DNA of 63,849 bases, taken from positions 1 through 63,849 of the forward strand of contig JAZRUI010000013.1 of assembly GCA_045652465.1 (NCBI GenBank). Reading direction: 5' to 3'. A program made the translations under genes and the position numbers. The notes beneath the pieces were generated by a model. The model was not told where the DNA came from. It was given only the letters and a program-made list of their open reading frames with translations, and ran no database searches. Below, one piece after another: positions 15,897-23,593 of this stretch. The first letter of the stretch is position 1. Every line of letters starts with the position of its first letter. The DNA comes from SIG589 sp045652465 (GTDB taxonomy: Bacteria > Bacillota > Clostridia > Oscillospirales > Acutalibacteraceae).

Positions 15897-16592
15897 ATGA
15901 AAGTATTAAATAAACTCTGTCAAATTCTTGCTCTCGTTTCCGGCGTTGCCGCTCTTGCCCTTTTCTTCGTTGGAGATTTTGCTACCATCGTTACCGAGAA
16001 AGCCAGCGTTACCCTTTCGGGCGCTCAGCTTGCATTCGGCGGTAGTGTTAATTTCCAAGAACTCGCCTTAAAAATGGCCAAATCCGCGCACATTTGGTTC
16101 TGCGTTATCGTAACCATTCTCGGCGTGGTATTCAGCGCTCTTACCTTTAAGTTTAAGAGCATGAGATATGCAGCACCCGCTGTAGGTCTTATCACCGCTG
16201 TTTATATGTTGGTTATTTCCTTGGGCAGTTCCTTTAAGTTTGTCGATTACAGACCGATTAAGGACTATGCAACGGTTTTACACATTAACTACAACTCGTT
16301 TGTTTTTGTTATCACCGCTCTGCTCTTCGCTTTCGCTGTGCTCGGCATTGCACATCTCTTAATTTCCGATAAGCTCGCGGTTTTAGGTACAAAGAAGCTT
16401 ACCATTCCCCGCAGAATTATCGCTTTCTTCAGAGATTATAAGAGTGAAGTTAAGAAAATTGCTTGGCCGAACTTCAAGTTCGTTGTAAAGAACACCTTCA
16501 TAGTACTCGTTATTTGTGCTATTATTGGTGCCTTTATTTGGGCTCTTGACTGGGGTCTTGCTAAGATTCTTGAACTTCTTTTAGGAGCATAA
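15897..16592 (+). CDS. secE: Preprotein translocase SecE fused to an extra N-terminal membrane domain
   Basis: A 231-residue protein, whereas typical Firmicutes SecE is 60-90 residues. The last 65 residues are SecE: the amphipathic helix FFRDYKSEVKKIAWPN and one membrane span FIVLVICAIIGAFIWALDWG, which brace SecY in the SecYEG channel. The first 165 residues have about four hydrophobic segments (roughly 7-27, 65-85, 93-117 and 132-157) of unknown role. No stop or start signal separates the two parts, so this is one fusion gene. Position between rpmG and nusG supports the SecE call. Confidence 0.88.
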   Translation: MKVLNKLCQILALVSGVAALALFFVGDFATIVTEKASVTLSGAQLAFGGSVNFQELALKMAKSAHIWFCVIVTILGVVFSALTFKFKSMRYAAPAVGLITAVYMLVISLGSSFKFVDYRPIKDYATVLHINYNSFVFVITALLFAFAVLGIAHLLISDKLAVLGTKKLTIPRRIIAFFRDYKSEVKKIAWPNFKFVVKNTFIVLVICAIIGAFIWALDWGLAKILELLLGA

Positions 16593-16617
16593 TCCCAGAA
16601 ATCAGGGAGGTTTCTAA

Positions 16618-17148
16618 ATGGCAGATTATAACGACGCAAGATGGTATGTTATTCATACCTATTCGGGCTACGAAAATAAGGTTGCTAAAGACCTTGAAAC
16701 AATCGTTGAAAATCGTAAGCTTCAGGATTATATAATGGATATCAAAATCCCGACCGAAACCGTTACGGAGGTTAAGGATGATGGTACTGTTAAGGAATAT
16801 GAGCGCAAGATTTTCCCCGGATATGTGCTTATTAAAATGATTGTTACCGATGATAGCTGGTTCGTTGTTCGCAATACGCGCGGCGTTACCGGATTCGTCG
16901 GCCCGGCTTCTAAGCCGGTTCCCCTCACCGATGCTGAGGTTGAATCTCTCGGTGTTGAGAAGCACTCTGTTGAGGTTCCCTACAAGGCCGGCGATAATGT
17001 TAAGATTATCAGCGGTCCGCTTGAGGGCTTTACCGGTGTGGTTGAGGATGTTGACGTTCCTGCGAACGATGTTCGCGTTCTCATTTCGATGTTCGGAAGA
17101 GAAACACCCGCACAGTTTGAGCTTGACCAGGTTGCTCTGGACAAGTAA
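16618..17148 (+). CDS. nusG: Transcription termination/antitermination factor NusG
   Basis: A 176-residue protein with the NGN domain (RWYVIHTYSGYENKVAKDLE, then FPGYVLIKM and VRNTRGVTGFVG) and a C-terminal KOW domain (GDNVKIISGPLEGFTGVVEDVD). It binds RNA polymerase and modulates pausing and transcription-translation coupling. AGGGAGG precedes the ATG. Gene order secE-nusG-rplK-rplA is standard. Confidence 0.97.
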   Translation: MADYNDARWYVIHTYSGYENKVAKDLETIVENRKLQDYIMDIKIPTETVTEVKDDGTVKEYERKIFPGYVLIKMIVTDDSWFVVRNTRGVTGFVGPASKPVPLTDAEVESLGVEKHSVEVPYKAGDNVKIISGPLEGFTGVVEDVDVPANDVRVLISMFGRETPAQFELDQVALDK

Positions 17149-17164
17149 TTTATTTGAAATTATT

Positions 17165-17275
17165 AACGCGGCTTTGTTGCCGCCGGCGCTAATTTAAAGG
17201 GCGCCACGGTGGGAGAAGTGAATGAATCACTTCGCAAGGTGTTAAAAAACACCGCTACCACGAATTTTGGAGGTG
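17165..17275 (+). promoter_or_regulatory. Structured leader between nusG and rplK
   Basis: The mRNA can fold a multibranch structure: GGTGG closes with CCAC near the end, enclosing GAAGTGA-atgaa-TCACTTC and GGTGT-taaaaa-ACACC hairpins (about 17206-17262). A preceding GCGGC...GCCGC hairpin is near 17170. Placement before rplK-rplA fits a ribosomal-protein autoregulatory leader (L1 or L11 as ligand is an inference). Confidence 0.5.
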
Positions 17276-17281
17276 CAAACA

Positions 17282-17707
17282 ATGGCTCAGAAAATTACAG
17301 GTTACATTAAGTTACAGATTCCCGCAGGTAAAGCAACTCCCGCTCCCCCTGTTGGTCCTGCGCTCGGTCAGTACGGTGTAAACATTATGTCTTTCACTAA
17401 GGAGTTTAACGAACGCACAAAGAACGATGTTGGTCTTATCATTCCGGTTGTTATCACCGTTTATGCTGACCGTTCTTTCAGCTTCATCACCAAGACTCCT
17501 CCCGCTGCTGTTCTTATTAAGAAGGCTTGCGGTATTGAGAGTGGTTCCGGCGTACCGAACAAGACTAAGGTTGCCAAAATCACCAGCGAACAGGTCAGAA
17601 AAATCGCTGAACAAAAAATGCCCGATTTAAATGCTGCTTCCGTTGAGGCTGCCATGAGCATGGTTGCCGGTACTGCACGCAGCATGGGAATCGAAGTAGT
17701 TGACTAA
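17282..17707 (+). CDS. rplK: 50S ribosomal protein L11
   Basis: A 141-residue protein starting MAQKITGYIKLQIPAGKATP with the conserved PPVGPALGQYGVNIMSF loop, which binds the GTPase-associated centre of 23S rRNA. The ATG at 17282 follows TTGGAGGTGC; an in-frame ATG 15 nt upstream lies inside that binding site and was rejected. Confidence 0.98.
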   Translation: MAQKITGYIKLQIPAGKATPAPPVGPALGQYGVNIMSFTKEFNERTKNDVGLIIPVVITVYADRSFSFITKTPPAAVLIKKACGIESGSGVPNKTKVAKITSEQVRKIAEQKMPDLNAASVEAAMSMVAGTARSMGIEVVD

Positions 17708-17763
17708 TACTCCCCCGTGGGAGGAAATTTCCGATTTTACCACTTATTGGGAGGTTTACTAAC

Positions 17764-18459
17764 ATGAAACACGGTAAAAAATATAATGAAAGCGTAAAGC
17801 TTGTTGAAAGCGGCAAGTTTTACGAAGTTGAAGAAGCTTTAGACATTGCCGTTAAGACCGGCACTGCTAAGTTTGATGAAACAGTTGAAATCCACGTTCG
17901 CCTCGGCGTTGACTCTCGTCACGCTGACCAGCAGGTTCGCGGCGCTGTTGTTCTTCCGAACGGAACCGGTAAGAAGGTTCGTACCCTTGTTATTACCAAG
18001 GGTGACAACGCTAAGGCTGCTGAAGAGGCAGGTTCCGACTATGTTGGAGCTGAAGAGGTTGTTGCCAAGATTCAGAACGAAGGCTGGCTCGATTTCGACG
18101 TTGTTATTGCTTCGCCCGATATGATGGGCCTCGTTGGTCGTCTTGGTAAGGTTTTAGGACCCCGTGGTCTTATGCCCCCCCCCAAGGCCGGTACTGTTAC
18201 CCCTGATGTTGCTAAGGCTGTTGCTGAAGCAAAGGCAGGTAAGATTGAGTATCGTCTTGACAAGACCAACATCATCCACTGCCCCATCGGCAAGGTTTCC
18301 TTCGGCACCGAAAAGCTCAAGGAGAACCTTGAAACCCTTATGGGCGCAATTGTTAAGGCTAAGCCCGCAGCTACCAAGGGTCAGTACATTAAGTCCTGCA
18401 CCATTGCTACTACTATGGGCCCCGGCGTTAAATTAAATCCCAACAAGTTTGGCGCTTAA
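17764..18459 (+). CDS. rplA: 50S ribosomal protein L1
   Basis: A 231-residue protein forming the L1 stalk. Conserved segments are VEIHVRLGVDSRHADQQVRG, GRLGKVLGPRGLMPPPKAGTV and CTIATTMGPGVKLN. A strong GGGAGG precedes the ATG. It is often also a translational repressor of its own operon. Confidence 0.98.
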   Translation: MKHGKKYNESVKLVESGKFYEVEEALDIAVKTGTAKFDETVEIHVRLGVDSRHADQQVRGAVVLPNGTGKKVRTLVITKGDNAKAAEEAGSDYVGAEEVVAKIQNEGWLDFDVVIASPDMMGLVGRLGKVLGPRGLMPPPKAGTVTPDVAKAVAEAKAGKIEYRLDKTNIIHCPIGKVSFGTEKLKENLETLMGAIVKAKPAATKGQYIKSCTIATTMGPGVKLNPNKFGA

Positions 18460-18467
18460 TTTAGTGC

Positions 18468-18496
18468 TTGACAATCACAGGTTACTGTGGTAATAT
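18468..18496 (+). promoter_or_regulatory. rplJ-rplL promoter
   Basis: TTGACA (18468-18473), 17 bp, TAATAT (18491-18496), starting 9 bp after rplA stops. Confidence 0.8.
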
Positions 18497-18504
18497 AATC
18501 GTGT

Positions 18505-18640
18505 TGCAGATCTAAAGACAGTAGGTAGCGCAAGCTGTAAATCCTACCGAGGATGGCAAACGTAATCTTTTATGGTTTCGTGCCCGTCTGTCTTTTTGCA
18601 GGCGGGCGCTTTTTTAGTGTCTGCACACTAAATTTTTTGG
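18505..18640 (+). promoter_or_regulatory. Ribosomal protein L10 leader with attenuator
   Basis: The leader holds GACAGTAGGTAGCGCAAGC...AATCCTACCGAGG, the conserved L10-leader core bound by the L10(L12) complex. A strong GC hairpin follows (GCCCGTCTG...CAGGCGGGC, about 18582-18610) with a T6 run. This fits autogenous control of rplJL by premature termination. Confidence 0.85.
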
Positions 18641-18653
18641 AGGTGAATTCGAT

Positions 18654-19160
18654 TTGCCAAGCGTAAAGGTTTTAGAGCAAAAGAAACAAATCGTTGCTGA
18701 CCTTACTGCAGAGCTCAAGGCAGCTTGCACCGGTGTTGTAGTTGACTACAAGGGCACCAGCGTTGCTGATGATACCGCTCTCCGTAAGGAGCTCCGCGAA
18801 GCCGGCGTTCACTACTTCGTAGTTAAGAACACCCTTCTCGGTCGCGCTGCTGAAGAGGCAGGTCTCGGTGAGATGAAGTCCGTTTTAGAGGGCACCACCG
18901 CTATCGCCATCAGCACCGACGATTACACCGCAGCTGCAAGAATTTTAAAGAAATTTGCTGACGCTCACGATAACTTCAGCATCAAGTGCGGCTTCCTTGA
19001 TGGAAACGTTGTTGATACTGCTACCGTTGAGAGCCTTGCAAAGCTCCCCTCGAGAGAGATTCTTCTCGCAACTGTACTCGGCGCCTTCCAGGCTCCGATC
19101 GCTGCGTTTGCACGCGCAGTTCAGGCTATCGTAGATAAGGATAACAATCCTGCTGAATAG
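18654..19160 (+). CDS. rplJ: 50S ribosomal protein L10
   Basis: A 168-residue protein. It starts with TTG (xPSVKVLEQKKQIVADLTAEL) 10 nt after TTGGAGG. Conserved VVDYKGTSVADDTALRKELREAGVHYFVVKNTLLGRAA is present. It anchors L7/L12 dimers to the ribosome stalk. It is followed by rplL. Confidence 0.97.
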   Translation: MPSVKVLEQKKQIVADLTAELKAACTGVVVDYKGTSVADDTALRKELREAGVHYFVVKNTLLGRAAEEAGLGEMKSVLEGTTAIAISTDDYTAAARILKKFADAHDNFSIKCGFLDGNVVDTATVESLAKLPSREILLATVLGAFQAPIAAFARAVQAIVDKDNNPAE

Positions 19161-19216
19161 TCAAAAAATTATTAAAAAACAAACAAACAAAAATTATTTA
19201 TTTGGAGGAAATTAAA

Positions 19217-19594
19217 ATGGCATCTGAAAAGATTACTGCTATGATTGAAGAACTCAAGACTCTTACCGTTCTTGAGCTTTCCGAGCTTGTTAAGGCTGTA
19301 GAAGAGGAATTCGGCGTATCCGCCGCTGCTGCTGTTGCAGTTGCAGCTCCCGTTGAGGGTGGCGCAGCCGCTGCTGCTGAGAAGACTGAGTTTGACGTTG
19401 AACTCACCGAGGCAGGCGCAGAGAAGATTAAGGTTATTAAGGTTGTTCGCGAGATCACCGGTCTCGGCCTTGCTGACGCTAAGGCTGTTGTTGACGGCGC
19501 TCCCAAGACCCTTAAGGAAGCTGCTTCTAAGGAAGACGCTGAAGCTATCAAGGCTAAGCTCGAAGAAGTTGGCGCTAAGGTTACCCTTAAGTAA
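19217..19594 (+). CDS. rplL: 50S ribosomal protein L7/L12
   Basis: A 125-residue protein. The N-terminal dimerization domain (KITAMIEELKTLTVLELSELVKAVEEEFGVSA), Ala-rich hinge (about residues 38-58) and C-terminal factor-binding domain (KIKVIKVVREITGLGLADAKAVVD) are all visible. The ATG at 19217 follows TTTGGAGGAAATTAAA; the ATG-like start 15 nt earlier overlaps the binding site. Confidence 0.98.
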   Translation: MASEKITAMIEELKTLTVLELSELVKAVEEEFGVSAAAAVAVAAPVEGGAAAAAEKTEFDVELTEAGAEKIKVIKVVREITGLGLADAKAVVDGAPKTLKEAASKEDAEAIKAKLEEVGAKVTLK

Positions 19595-19610
19595 GATTCT
19601 TCACTTATTA

Positions 19611-19640
19611 AAAGAGCACTCGAAAGAGTGCTCTTTTTTT
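19611..19640 (+). terminator. rplJL terminator
   Basis: AGAGCACTC-gaaa-GAGTGCTCT followed by TTTTTT. Confidence 0.9.
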
Positions 19641-19718
19641 GTTGTTTTTTCAAAGAATTGTTGATTTTTAAACGGGTTTATGTGATAATAAATTAAATGA
19701 TATTCTTGGAGGTTTATT

Positions 19719-21434
19719 ATGGATAGAATCATTTTAAAGCAAATTTCATCGCAGGAAAAAGTTTTTCTTGACCGCGATGTAACCGCACCTGAAGTTACCA
19801 AAATAACCGCACTTGGCGGCGATATTCTCGCATATCAGGTTGCCTATACAAAAACGGTTTGCGATACCATTCATCTTCTTTCCGAGCGTTGCGGATTTAA
19901 GGTTCGCGTTCGTTCTCCCCTTAAGAAATATATTAAGCTTAACTCGGTTGGTAATGTTCCTTCCGAGAGACCGACCTTTGTTACAACCATGTTCCCTTTA
20001 GATGACTACTATGAGAGAACCAACATCGGTCTTTATCCCGACCCGTTATTTGATATCCCCGGCGACCGCCTTTATTCCGCTACCAACATTTGGCGTTCGC
20101 TCTTTGTAACCATTCGTTTGCCCGAAGATATCCCCGCAGGCGAATATCCCGTTGATTTATTCTTCGAAATCAGCGACCCCCAATGGAATGATGAATGCCT
20201 CGTTCACTTTAAGAACGGCAAAAAGGGTATCACACTACATATGACCGTTAAGGTTCTTGCCGCAACCCTGCCCAAGACCGATTTCCTCTTCTCGCAGTGG
20301 TTCCATACCGATTGCATTGCATCCTATTATGGCATAAAAATGTTCTCCGCTCGTCATTGGAAGCTTATTGAGCAGTTTGTTAATACCGCTGTTGCCAACG
20401 GCATCAACACCATTTTAACCCCCATCTTCACTCCCCCGCTCGATACCTTTGTTGGTCACGAGCGTCCGACCGTTCAGCTCATCGATATCGAGCAAAACGG
20501 CGATAAGTTTACTTTTGGATTCGAGAAGTTCGACCGTTGGGTTGCTCTTTGCCAAAAGTGCGGCATTAAGTGCTTTGAAATGGCTCACCTCTTCACACAA
20601 TGGGGCGCCGAAAAGACTCCCAAGATTGTGGCAACTGTTGACGGCAAGAAGAAGCGCATTTTCGGTTGGGATGTTGCATCCGATTCCAAGGAATACTTTA
20701 ATTTCCTTTCGCAGTTTATTCCCGCTTTAATCGAGCGCATTGAGATGCTTGGAATTAAGAATAATGTTTTATTCCATATTTCCGATGAGCCCAACCCCGA
20801 CCATCTTGAGCACTACAAAAAACTATACCGCTTTGTAAAGCCGCTTCTTAAGGATTTCACCATTATTGACGCTCTCTCGAGCTATGATTTCTATAGCACA
20901 GGCTCGGTTGATGCTCCCATTGTTTCCATCAACCATATTACACCCTTCCTTGAAAACAAGGTTTCTCCCCTGTTTGGCTATTACTGCTGCGGACAGACCT
21001 ACAAGGTTAGCAACCGATTTATGGCTATGCCGCAGTCCCGCAACCGCATTATCGCGGCTCCGCTCTTTAAATACAACCTTACCGGTTTCTTAACCTGGGG
21101 ATACAATTTCTATTACAGCAAGGGCAGCGAGCACCTGCTCAACCCCTTCTTAATTACCGACTGCGTTAGCTCCTTCCCCTCGGGCGATGCCTTCTCGGTT
21201 TATCCGGGTCGCAACGGTCCTATCGAGTCCATCCGTTTGGTTGTCTTCGCTATGGCGCTTTGCGATTTGCGCGCTATGAGATTGCTTGAGAGCTATGTTG
21301 GTCATGACCGCGTTGTAGAGATTATCGAAGAGGTTGCCGGAATGGAGATAACCTTTAACGATTATCCGCATGAAAACGAATTTATGATTAAGCTTCGCGA
21401 GCGTATAAACGAAGAAATCGAAAAGGTGATATAA
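19719..21434 (+). CDS. DUF4091 / GH123-like glycoside hydrolase family protein
   Basis: A 571-residue protein without signal peptide, so probably cytoplasmic. Residues 1-180 are beta-rich; residues 185-560 form a TIM barrel of the DUF4091 type. HISDEPNPDH holds an Asp-Glu pair at about residues 356-357, matching the catalytic pair of GH123 beta-N-acetylgalactosaminidases, and TGFLTWGYNFYYS is the DUF4091 hallmark. The next two genes (ROK kinase, SIS isomerase) overlap or follow closely, so the three probably process one sugar, maybe an amino sugar. CTTGGAGGT precedes the ATG. Confidence 0.8.
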   Translation: MDRIILKQISSQEKVFLDRDVTAPEVTKITALGGDILAYQVAYTKTVCDTIHLLSERCGFKVRVRSPLKKYIKLNSVGNVPSERPTFVTTMFPLDDYYERTNIGLYPDPLFDIPGDRLYSATNIWRSLFVTIRLPEDIPAGEYPVDLFFEISDPQWNDECLVHFKNGKKGITLHMTVKVLAATLPKTDFLFSQWFHTDCIASYYGIKMFSARHWKLIEQFVNTAVANGINTILTPIFTPPLDTFVGHERPTVQLIDIEQNGDKFTFGFEKFDRWVALCQKCGIKCFEMAHLFTQWGAEKTPKIVATVDGKKKRIFGWDVASDSKEYFNFLSQFIPALIERIEMLGIKNNVLFHISDEPNPDHLEHYKKLYRFVKPLLKDFTIIDALSSYDFYSTGSVDAPIVSINHITPFLENKVSPLFGYYCCGQTYKVSNRFMAMPQSRNRIIAAPLFKYNLTGFLTWGYNFYYSKGSEHLLNPFLITDCVSSFPSGDAFSVYPGRNGPIESIRLVVFAMALCDLRAMRLLESYVGHDRVVEIIEEVAGMEITFNDYPHENEFMIKLRERINEEIEKVI

Positions 21435-22390
21435 TGCGTTCTGTTATCGGAATTGATATGGGCGGCACCAAATGTGCCGTAATTCACGGAAAAATCGGCG
21501 CTGAGGGCATCGAAATCGTTGAGAAGACAAAGTTCTCAACAGGAATCGATATGCCCCCAAGCGAGGTTATTGACAAGATTATTGCCGCTATTCGCGAGAT
21601 GAATGCCGATGCTGATGCTATCGGCATCTCCTGCGGCGGTCCGCTTGATTCAAAGACAGGCACAATTCTTTGTCCTCCCAACCTTCCTCTTTGGGATAAT
21701 ATCCACATTTGCGATATTTTATCGAAAGAGTTTGGCATCCCTGCATATCTTCAAAACGATGCTGATGCCTGCGCGCTCGCCGAATGGCAGTTTGGCGCAG
21801 GAAAAGGCACCGAAAATATGATTTTCATGACCTTTGGCACGGGACTTGGCGCAGGACTTATTCTCGGCGGTCGCCTTTATACCGGTCAAAACGGTATGGC
21901 GGGCGAGCTTGGTCACATCCGCCTGACCGATTTCGGTCCCTCGGGTTATGGCAAGAGCGGCTCGTTTGAGGGCTTTTGCAGCGGTCGAGGCATCGCCCAA
22001 ATCGGTTACACGATGGGCATGGAGGCCTTCCAGCAGGGCAAAAAGCCTGCCTACTTTAACCCTGACGACATTTCTTCCTGCACTGCCAAAACTATTGCCG
22101 ATGCTGCGGATGCAGGTGATGAAACTGCGCTTGCAGTTTATGCGAAATGCGGCGAATATTTAGGCCGCGGCCTTTCGGTTGTTATTGATATTCTAAACCC
22201 CGAAAGAATCGTTATCGGCAGCATTTTTGCGCGCTCGCAGGAACTTATTTGGCCTGCAGCCAAAGAGGTTATTGAGCGCGAAACTCTTAGCCGCTCGCGC
22301 GAGGTTTGCGAGGTTGTTCCCGCAGGACTCGGCGAAAAAATCGGCGACTATGCCGCACTCGCGGTTGCTACTTTAGGTGGAGGTAAATAA
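21434..22390 (+). CDS. ROK-family sugar kinase
   Basis: A 318-residue protein with the ATP-binding start GIDMGGTKCAVIHG, substrate motif NDADACALAEWQFGAGKG, the phosphate motif TFGTGLGAGLILGGRLYTG, and GELGHIRL with the catalytic region. The zinc-binding CxCGxxGC loop of typical ROK kinases is not seen: the segment reads GKSGSFEGFCSGRG. It could phosphorylate glucose, a hexosamine or a similar sugar. Its ATG shares a base with the upstream stop (TAATG). Confidence 0.85.
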   Translation: MRSVIGIDMGGTKCAVIHGKIGAEGIEIVEKTKFSTGIDMPPSEVIDKIIAAIREMNADADAIGISCGGPLDSKTGTILCPPNLPLWDNIHICDILSKEFGIPAYLQNDADACALAEWQFGAGKGTENMIFMTFGTGLGAGLILGGRLYTGQNGMAGELGHIRLTDFGPSGYGKSGSFEGFCSGRGIAQIGYTMGMEAFQQGKKPAYFNPDDISSCTAKTIADAADAGDETALAVYAKCGEYLGRGLSVVIDILNPERIVIGSIFARSQELIWPAAKEVIERETLSRSREVCEVVPAGLGEKIGDYAALAVATLGGGK

Positions 22391-22391
22391 T

Positions 22392-23015
22392 ATGCTTAAC
22401 GAACTTTTAGAAAGATACCCTGTCCTCGGCACATGCCGAGAGCAAATTGAACTTGCCGACAAGACCATTATTGAAACCTATGAAAACGGCGGAAAGCTTA
22501 TGGTTTGCGGCAACGGCGGGAGCTGCGCCGACTCTGAACACATTGTTGGCGAGCTTATGAAGGGCTTTTTGAGCCTTCGCCCTCTTGATGAAGATTATAA
22601 GGCTGAACTTAAGGCTGCTAACCCCGAGCTTGAGGATGATATGCTCGGAAAACTTCAGGGCGCTCTTCCCGCTATTGCCCTAACAGGTCACACAGGTCTT
22701 ACAACCGCATATTCCAACGATGTTGAGCCTTCTATGATTTTCGCACAGCAGCTCTTCGGTCTCGGCAACTGCGGCGATGTTTTTGTTGGTATTACCACAT
22801 CGGGCAACTCCAAGAATGTTATAAAGGCTGCTCAACTTGCAAAGGCTTTGGGCATTAAGGTTATCGGTCTTACAGGCGCAAAGGGCGGCAAGATTCGCGA
22901 GATTGCTGATGTTTGCATTTGCGTTCCCGAAACCGAAACCTTTAAGGTGCAGGAGCTTCATCTCCCCGTTTATCATTTCCTTTGCGCCAGCGCTGAAAAG
23001 CATTTCTTTGGTTAG
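22392..23015 (+). CDS. SIS-domain sugar isomerase, sedoheptulose-7-phosphate isomerase-like
   Basis: A 207-residue protein. The phosphosugar-binding SIS fold shows CGNGGSCADSEHIVGELMKGF, TTSGNSKNVIKAA and VIGLTGAKGGKIREIAD. It resembles GmhA (sedoheptulose 7-phosphate to heptose 7-phosphate), but no other heptose genes are here, and the neighbouring ROK kinase suggests a general sugar-phosphate role. The ATG at 22392 follows GGTGGAGGTAAATA. Confidence 0.8.
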   Translation: MLNELLERYPVLGTCREQIELADKTIIETYENGGKLMVCGNGGSCADSEHIVGELMKGFLSLRPLDEDYKAELKAANPELEDDMLGKLQGALPAIALTGHTGLTTAYSNDVEPSMIFAQQLFGLGNCGDVFVGITTSGNSKNVIKAAQLAKALGIKVIGLTGAKGGKIREIADVCICVPETETFKVQELHLPVYHFLCASAEKHFFG

Positions 23016-23026
23016 GGAGTTAGTTT

Positions 23027-23554
23027 ATGAATTTTTTAGAGATAGCTGAACAGCGGCAGTCCTGCCGCAAATATAACCCTGAACGCGAGGTCGAACGCGA
23101 AAAGATTGATTCTATTCTTCGCGCGGCTCAGCTCTCCCCTTCAGCCTGCAACTGCCAGCCCTACCATATAACGGTTTGCCGCGGCGAAAACGCCAAGGCG
23201 GTTGCCAAAACAACTATGCAAATGGGGCTCAATTCCTTTGCGCCCGATGCGCCCGTTATTTTGGTTATTTCGGAAAAGCCTTATTCTAAAATGGCAGCAG
23301 TTGGAGCAAAGCTCAAGCATAATGACTACCGCTCAATCGATATTGGCATTCTTTCGGCTTATATTACCGCTGAGGCGACCGCTCAAGGATTGGGCACCTG
23401 CATTATAGGCTGGCTCGACGACAAGCCTATACGCGAAATTTGCGGACTTGACGGCACTGTTAGATTGGTTATCACGGTTGGATATGCCGCTGATGGCGAT
23501 AAACTCCGCCGCAAGAAGCGCAAGGAGCTCGATGAGCTATCCCACGAAATATAA
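23027..23554 (+). CDS. Nitroreductase-family FMN flavoprotein
   Basis: A 175-residue protein. RQSCRKYNPEREVEREKIDSIL and AAQLSPSACNCQPYHI are the N-terminal FMN-binding motifs of NfsB-type nitroreductases; DIGILSAYITAEATAQGLGTCIIGW is the second half of the fold. It reduces nitro or quinone compounds with NAD(P)H; the true substrate is unknown. It follows the SIS gene by 11 bp and is the last gene of the cluster. Confidence 0.88.
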   Translation: MNFLEIAEQRQSCRKYNPEREVEREKIDSILRAAQLSPSACNCQPYHITVCRGENAKAVAKTTMQMGLNSFAPDAPVILVISEKPYSKMAAVGAKLKHNDYRSIDIGILSAYITAEATAQGLGTCIIGWLDDKPIREICGLDGTVRLVITVGYAADGDKLRRKKRKELDELSHEI

Positions 23555-23555
23555 A

Positions 23556-23593
23556 TAAAAACACCTTCGATTACTCGAAGGTGTTTTTTTATT
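23556..23593 (+). terminator. Terminator of the sugar cluster
   Basis: AAACACCTTCGA-ttac-TCGAAGGTGTTTTTTTA, also usable by the convergent gene at 23592. Confidence 0.9.
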
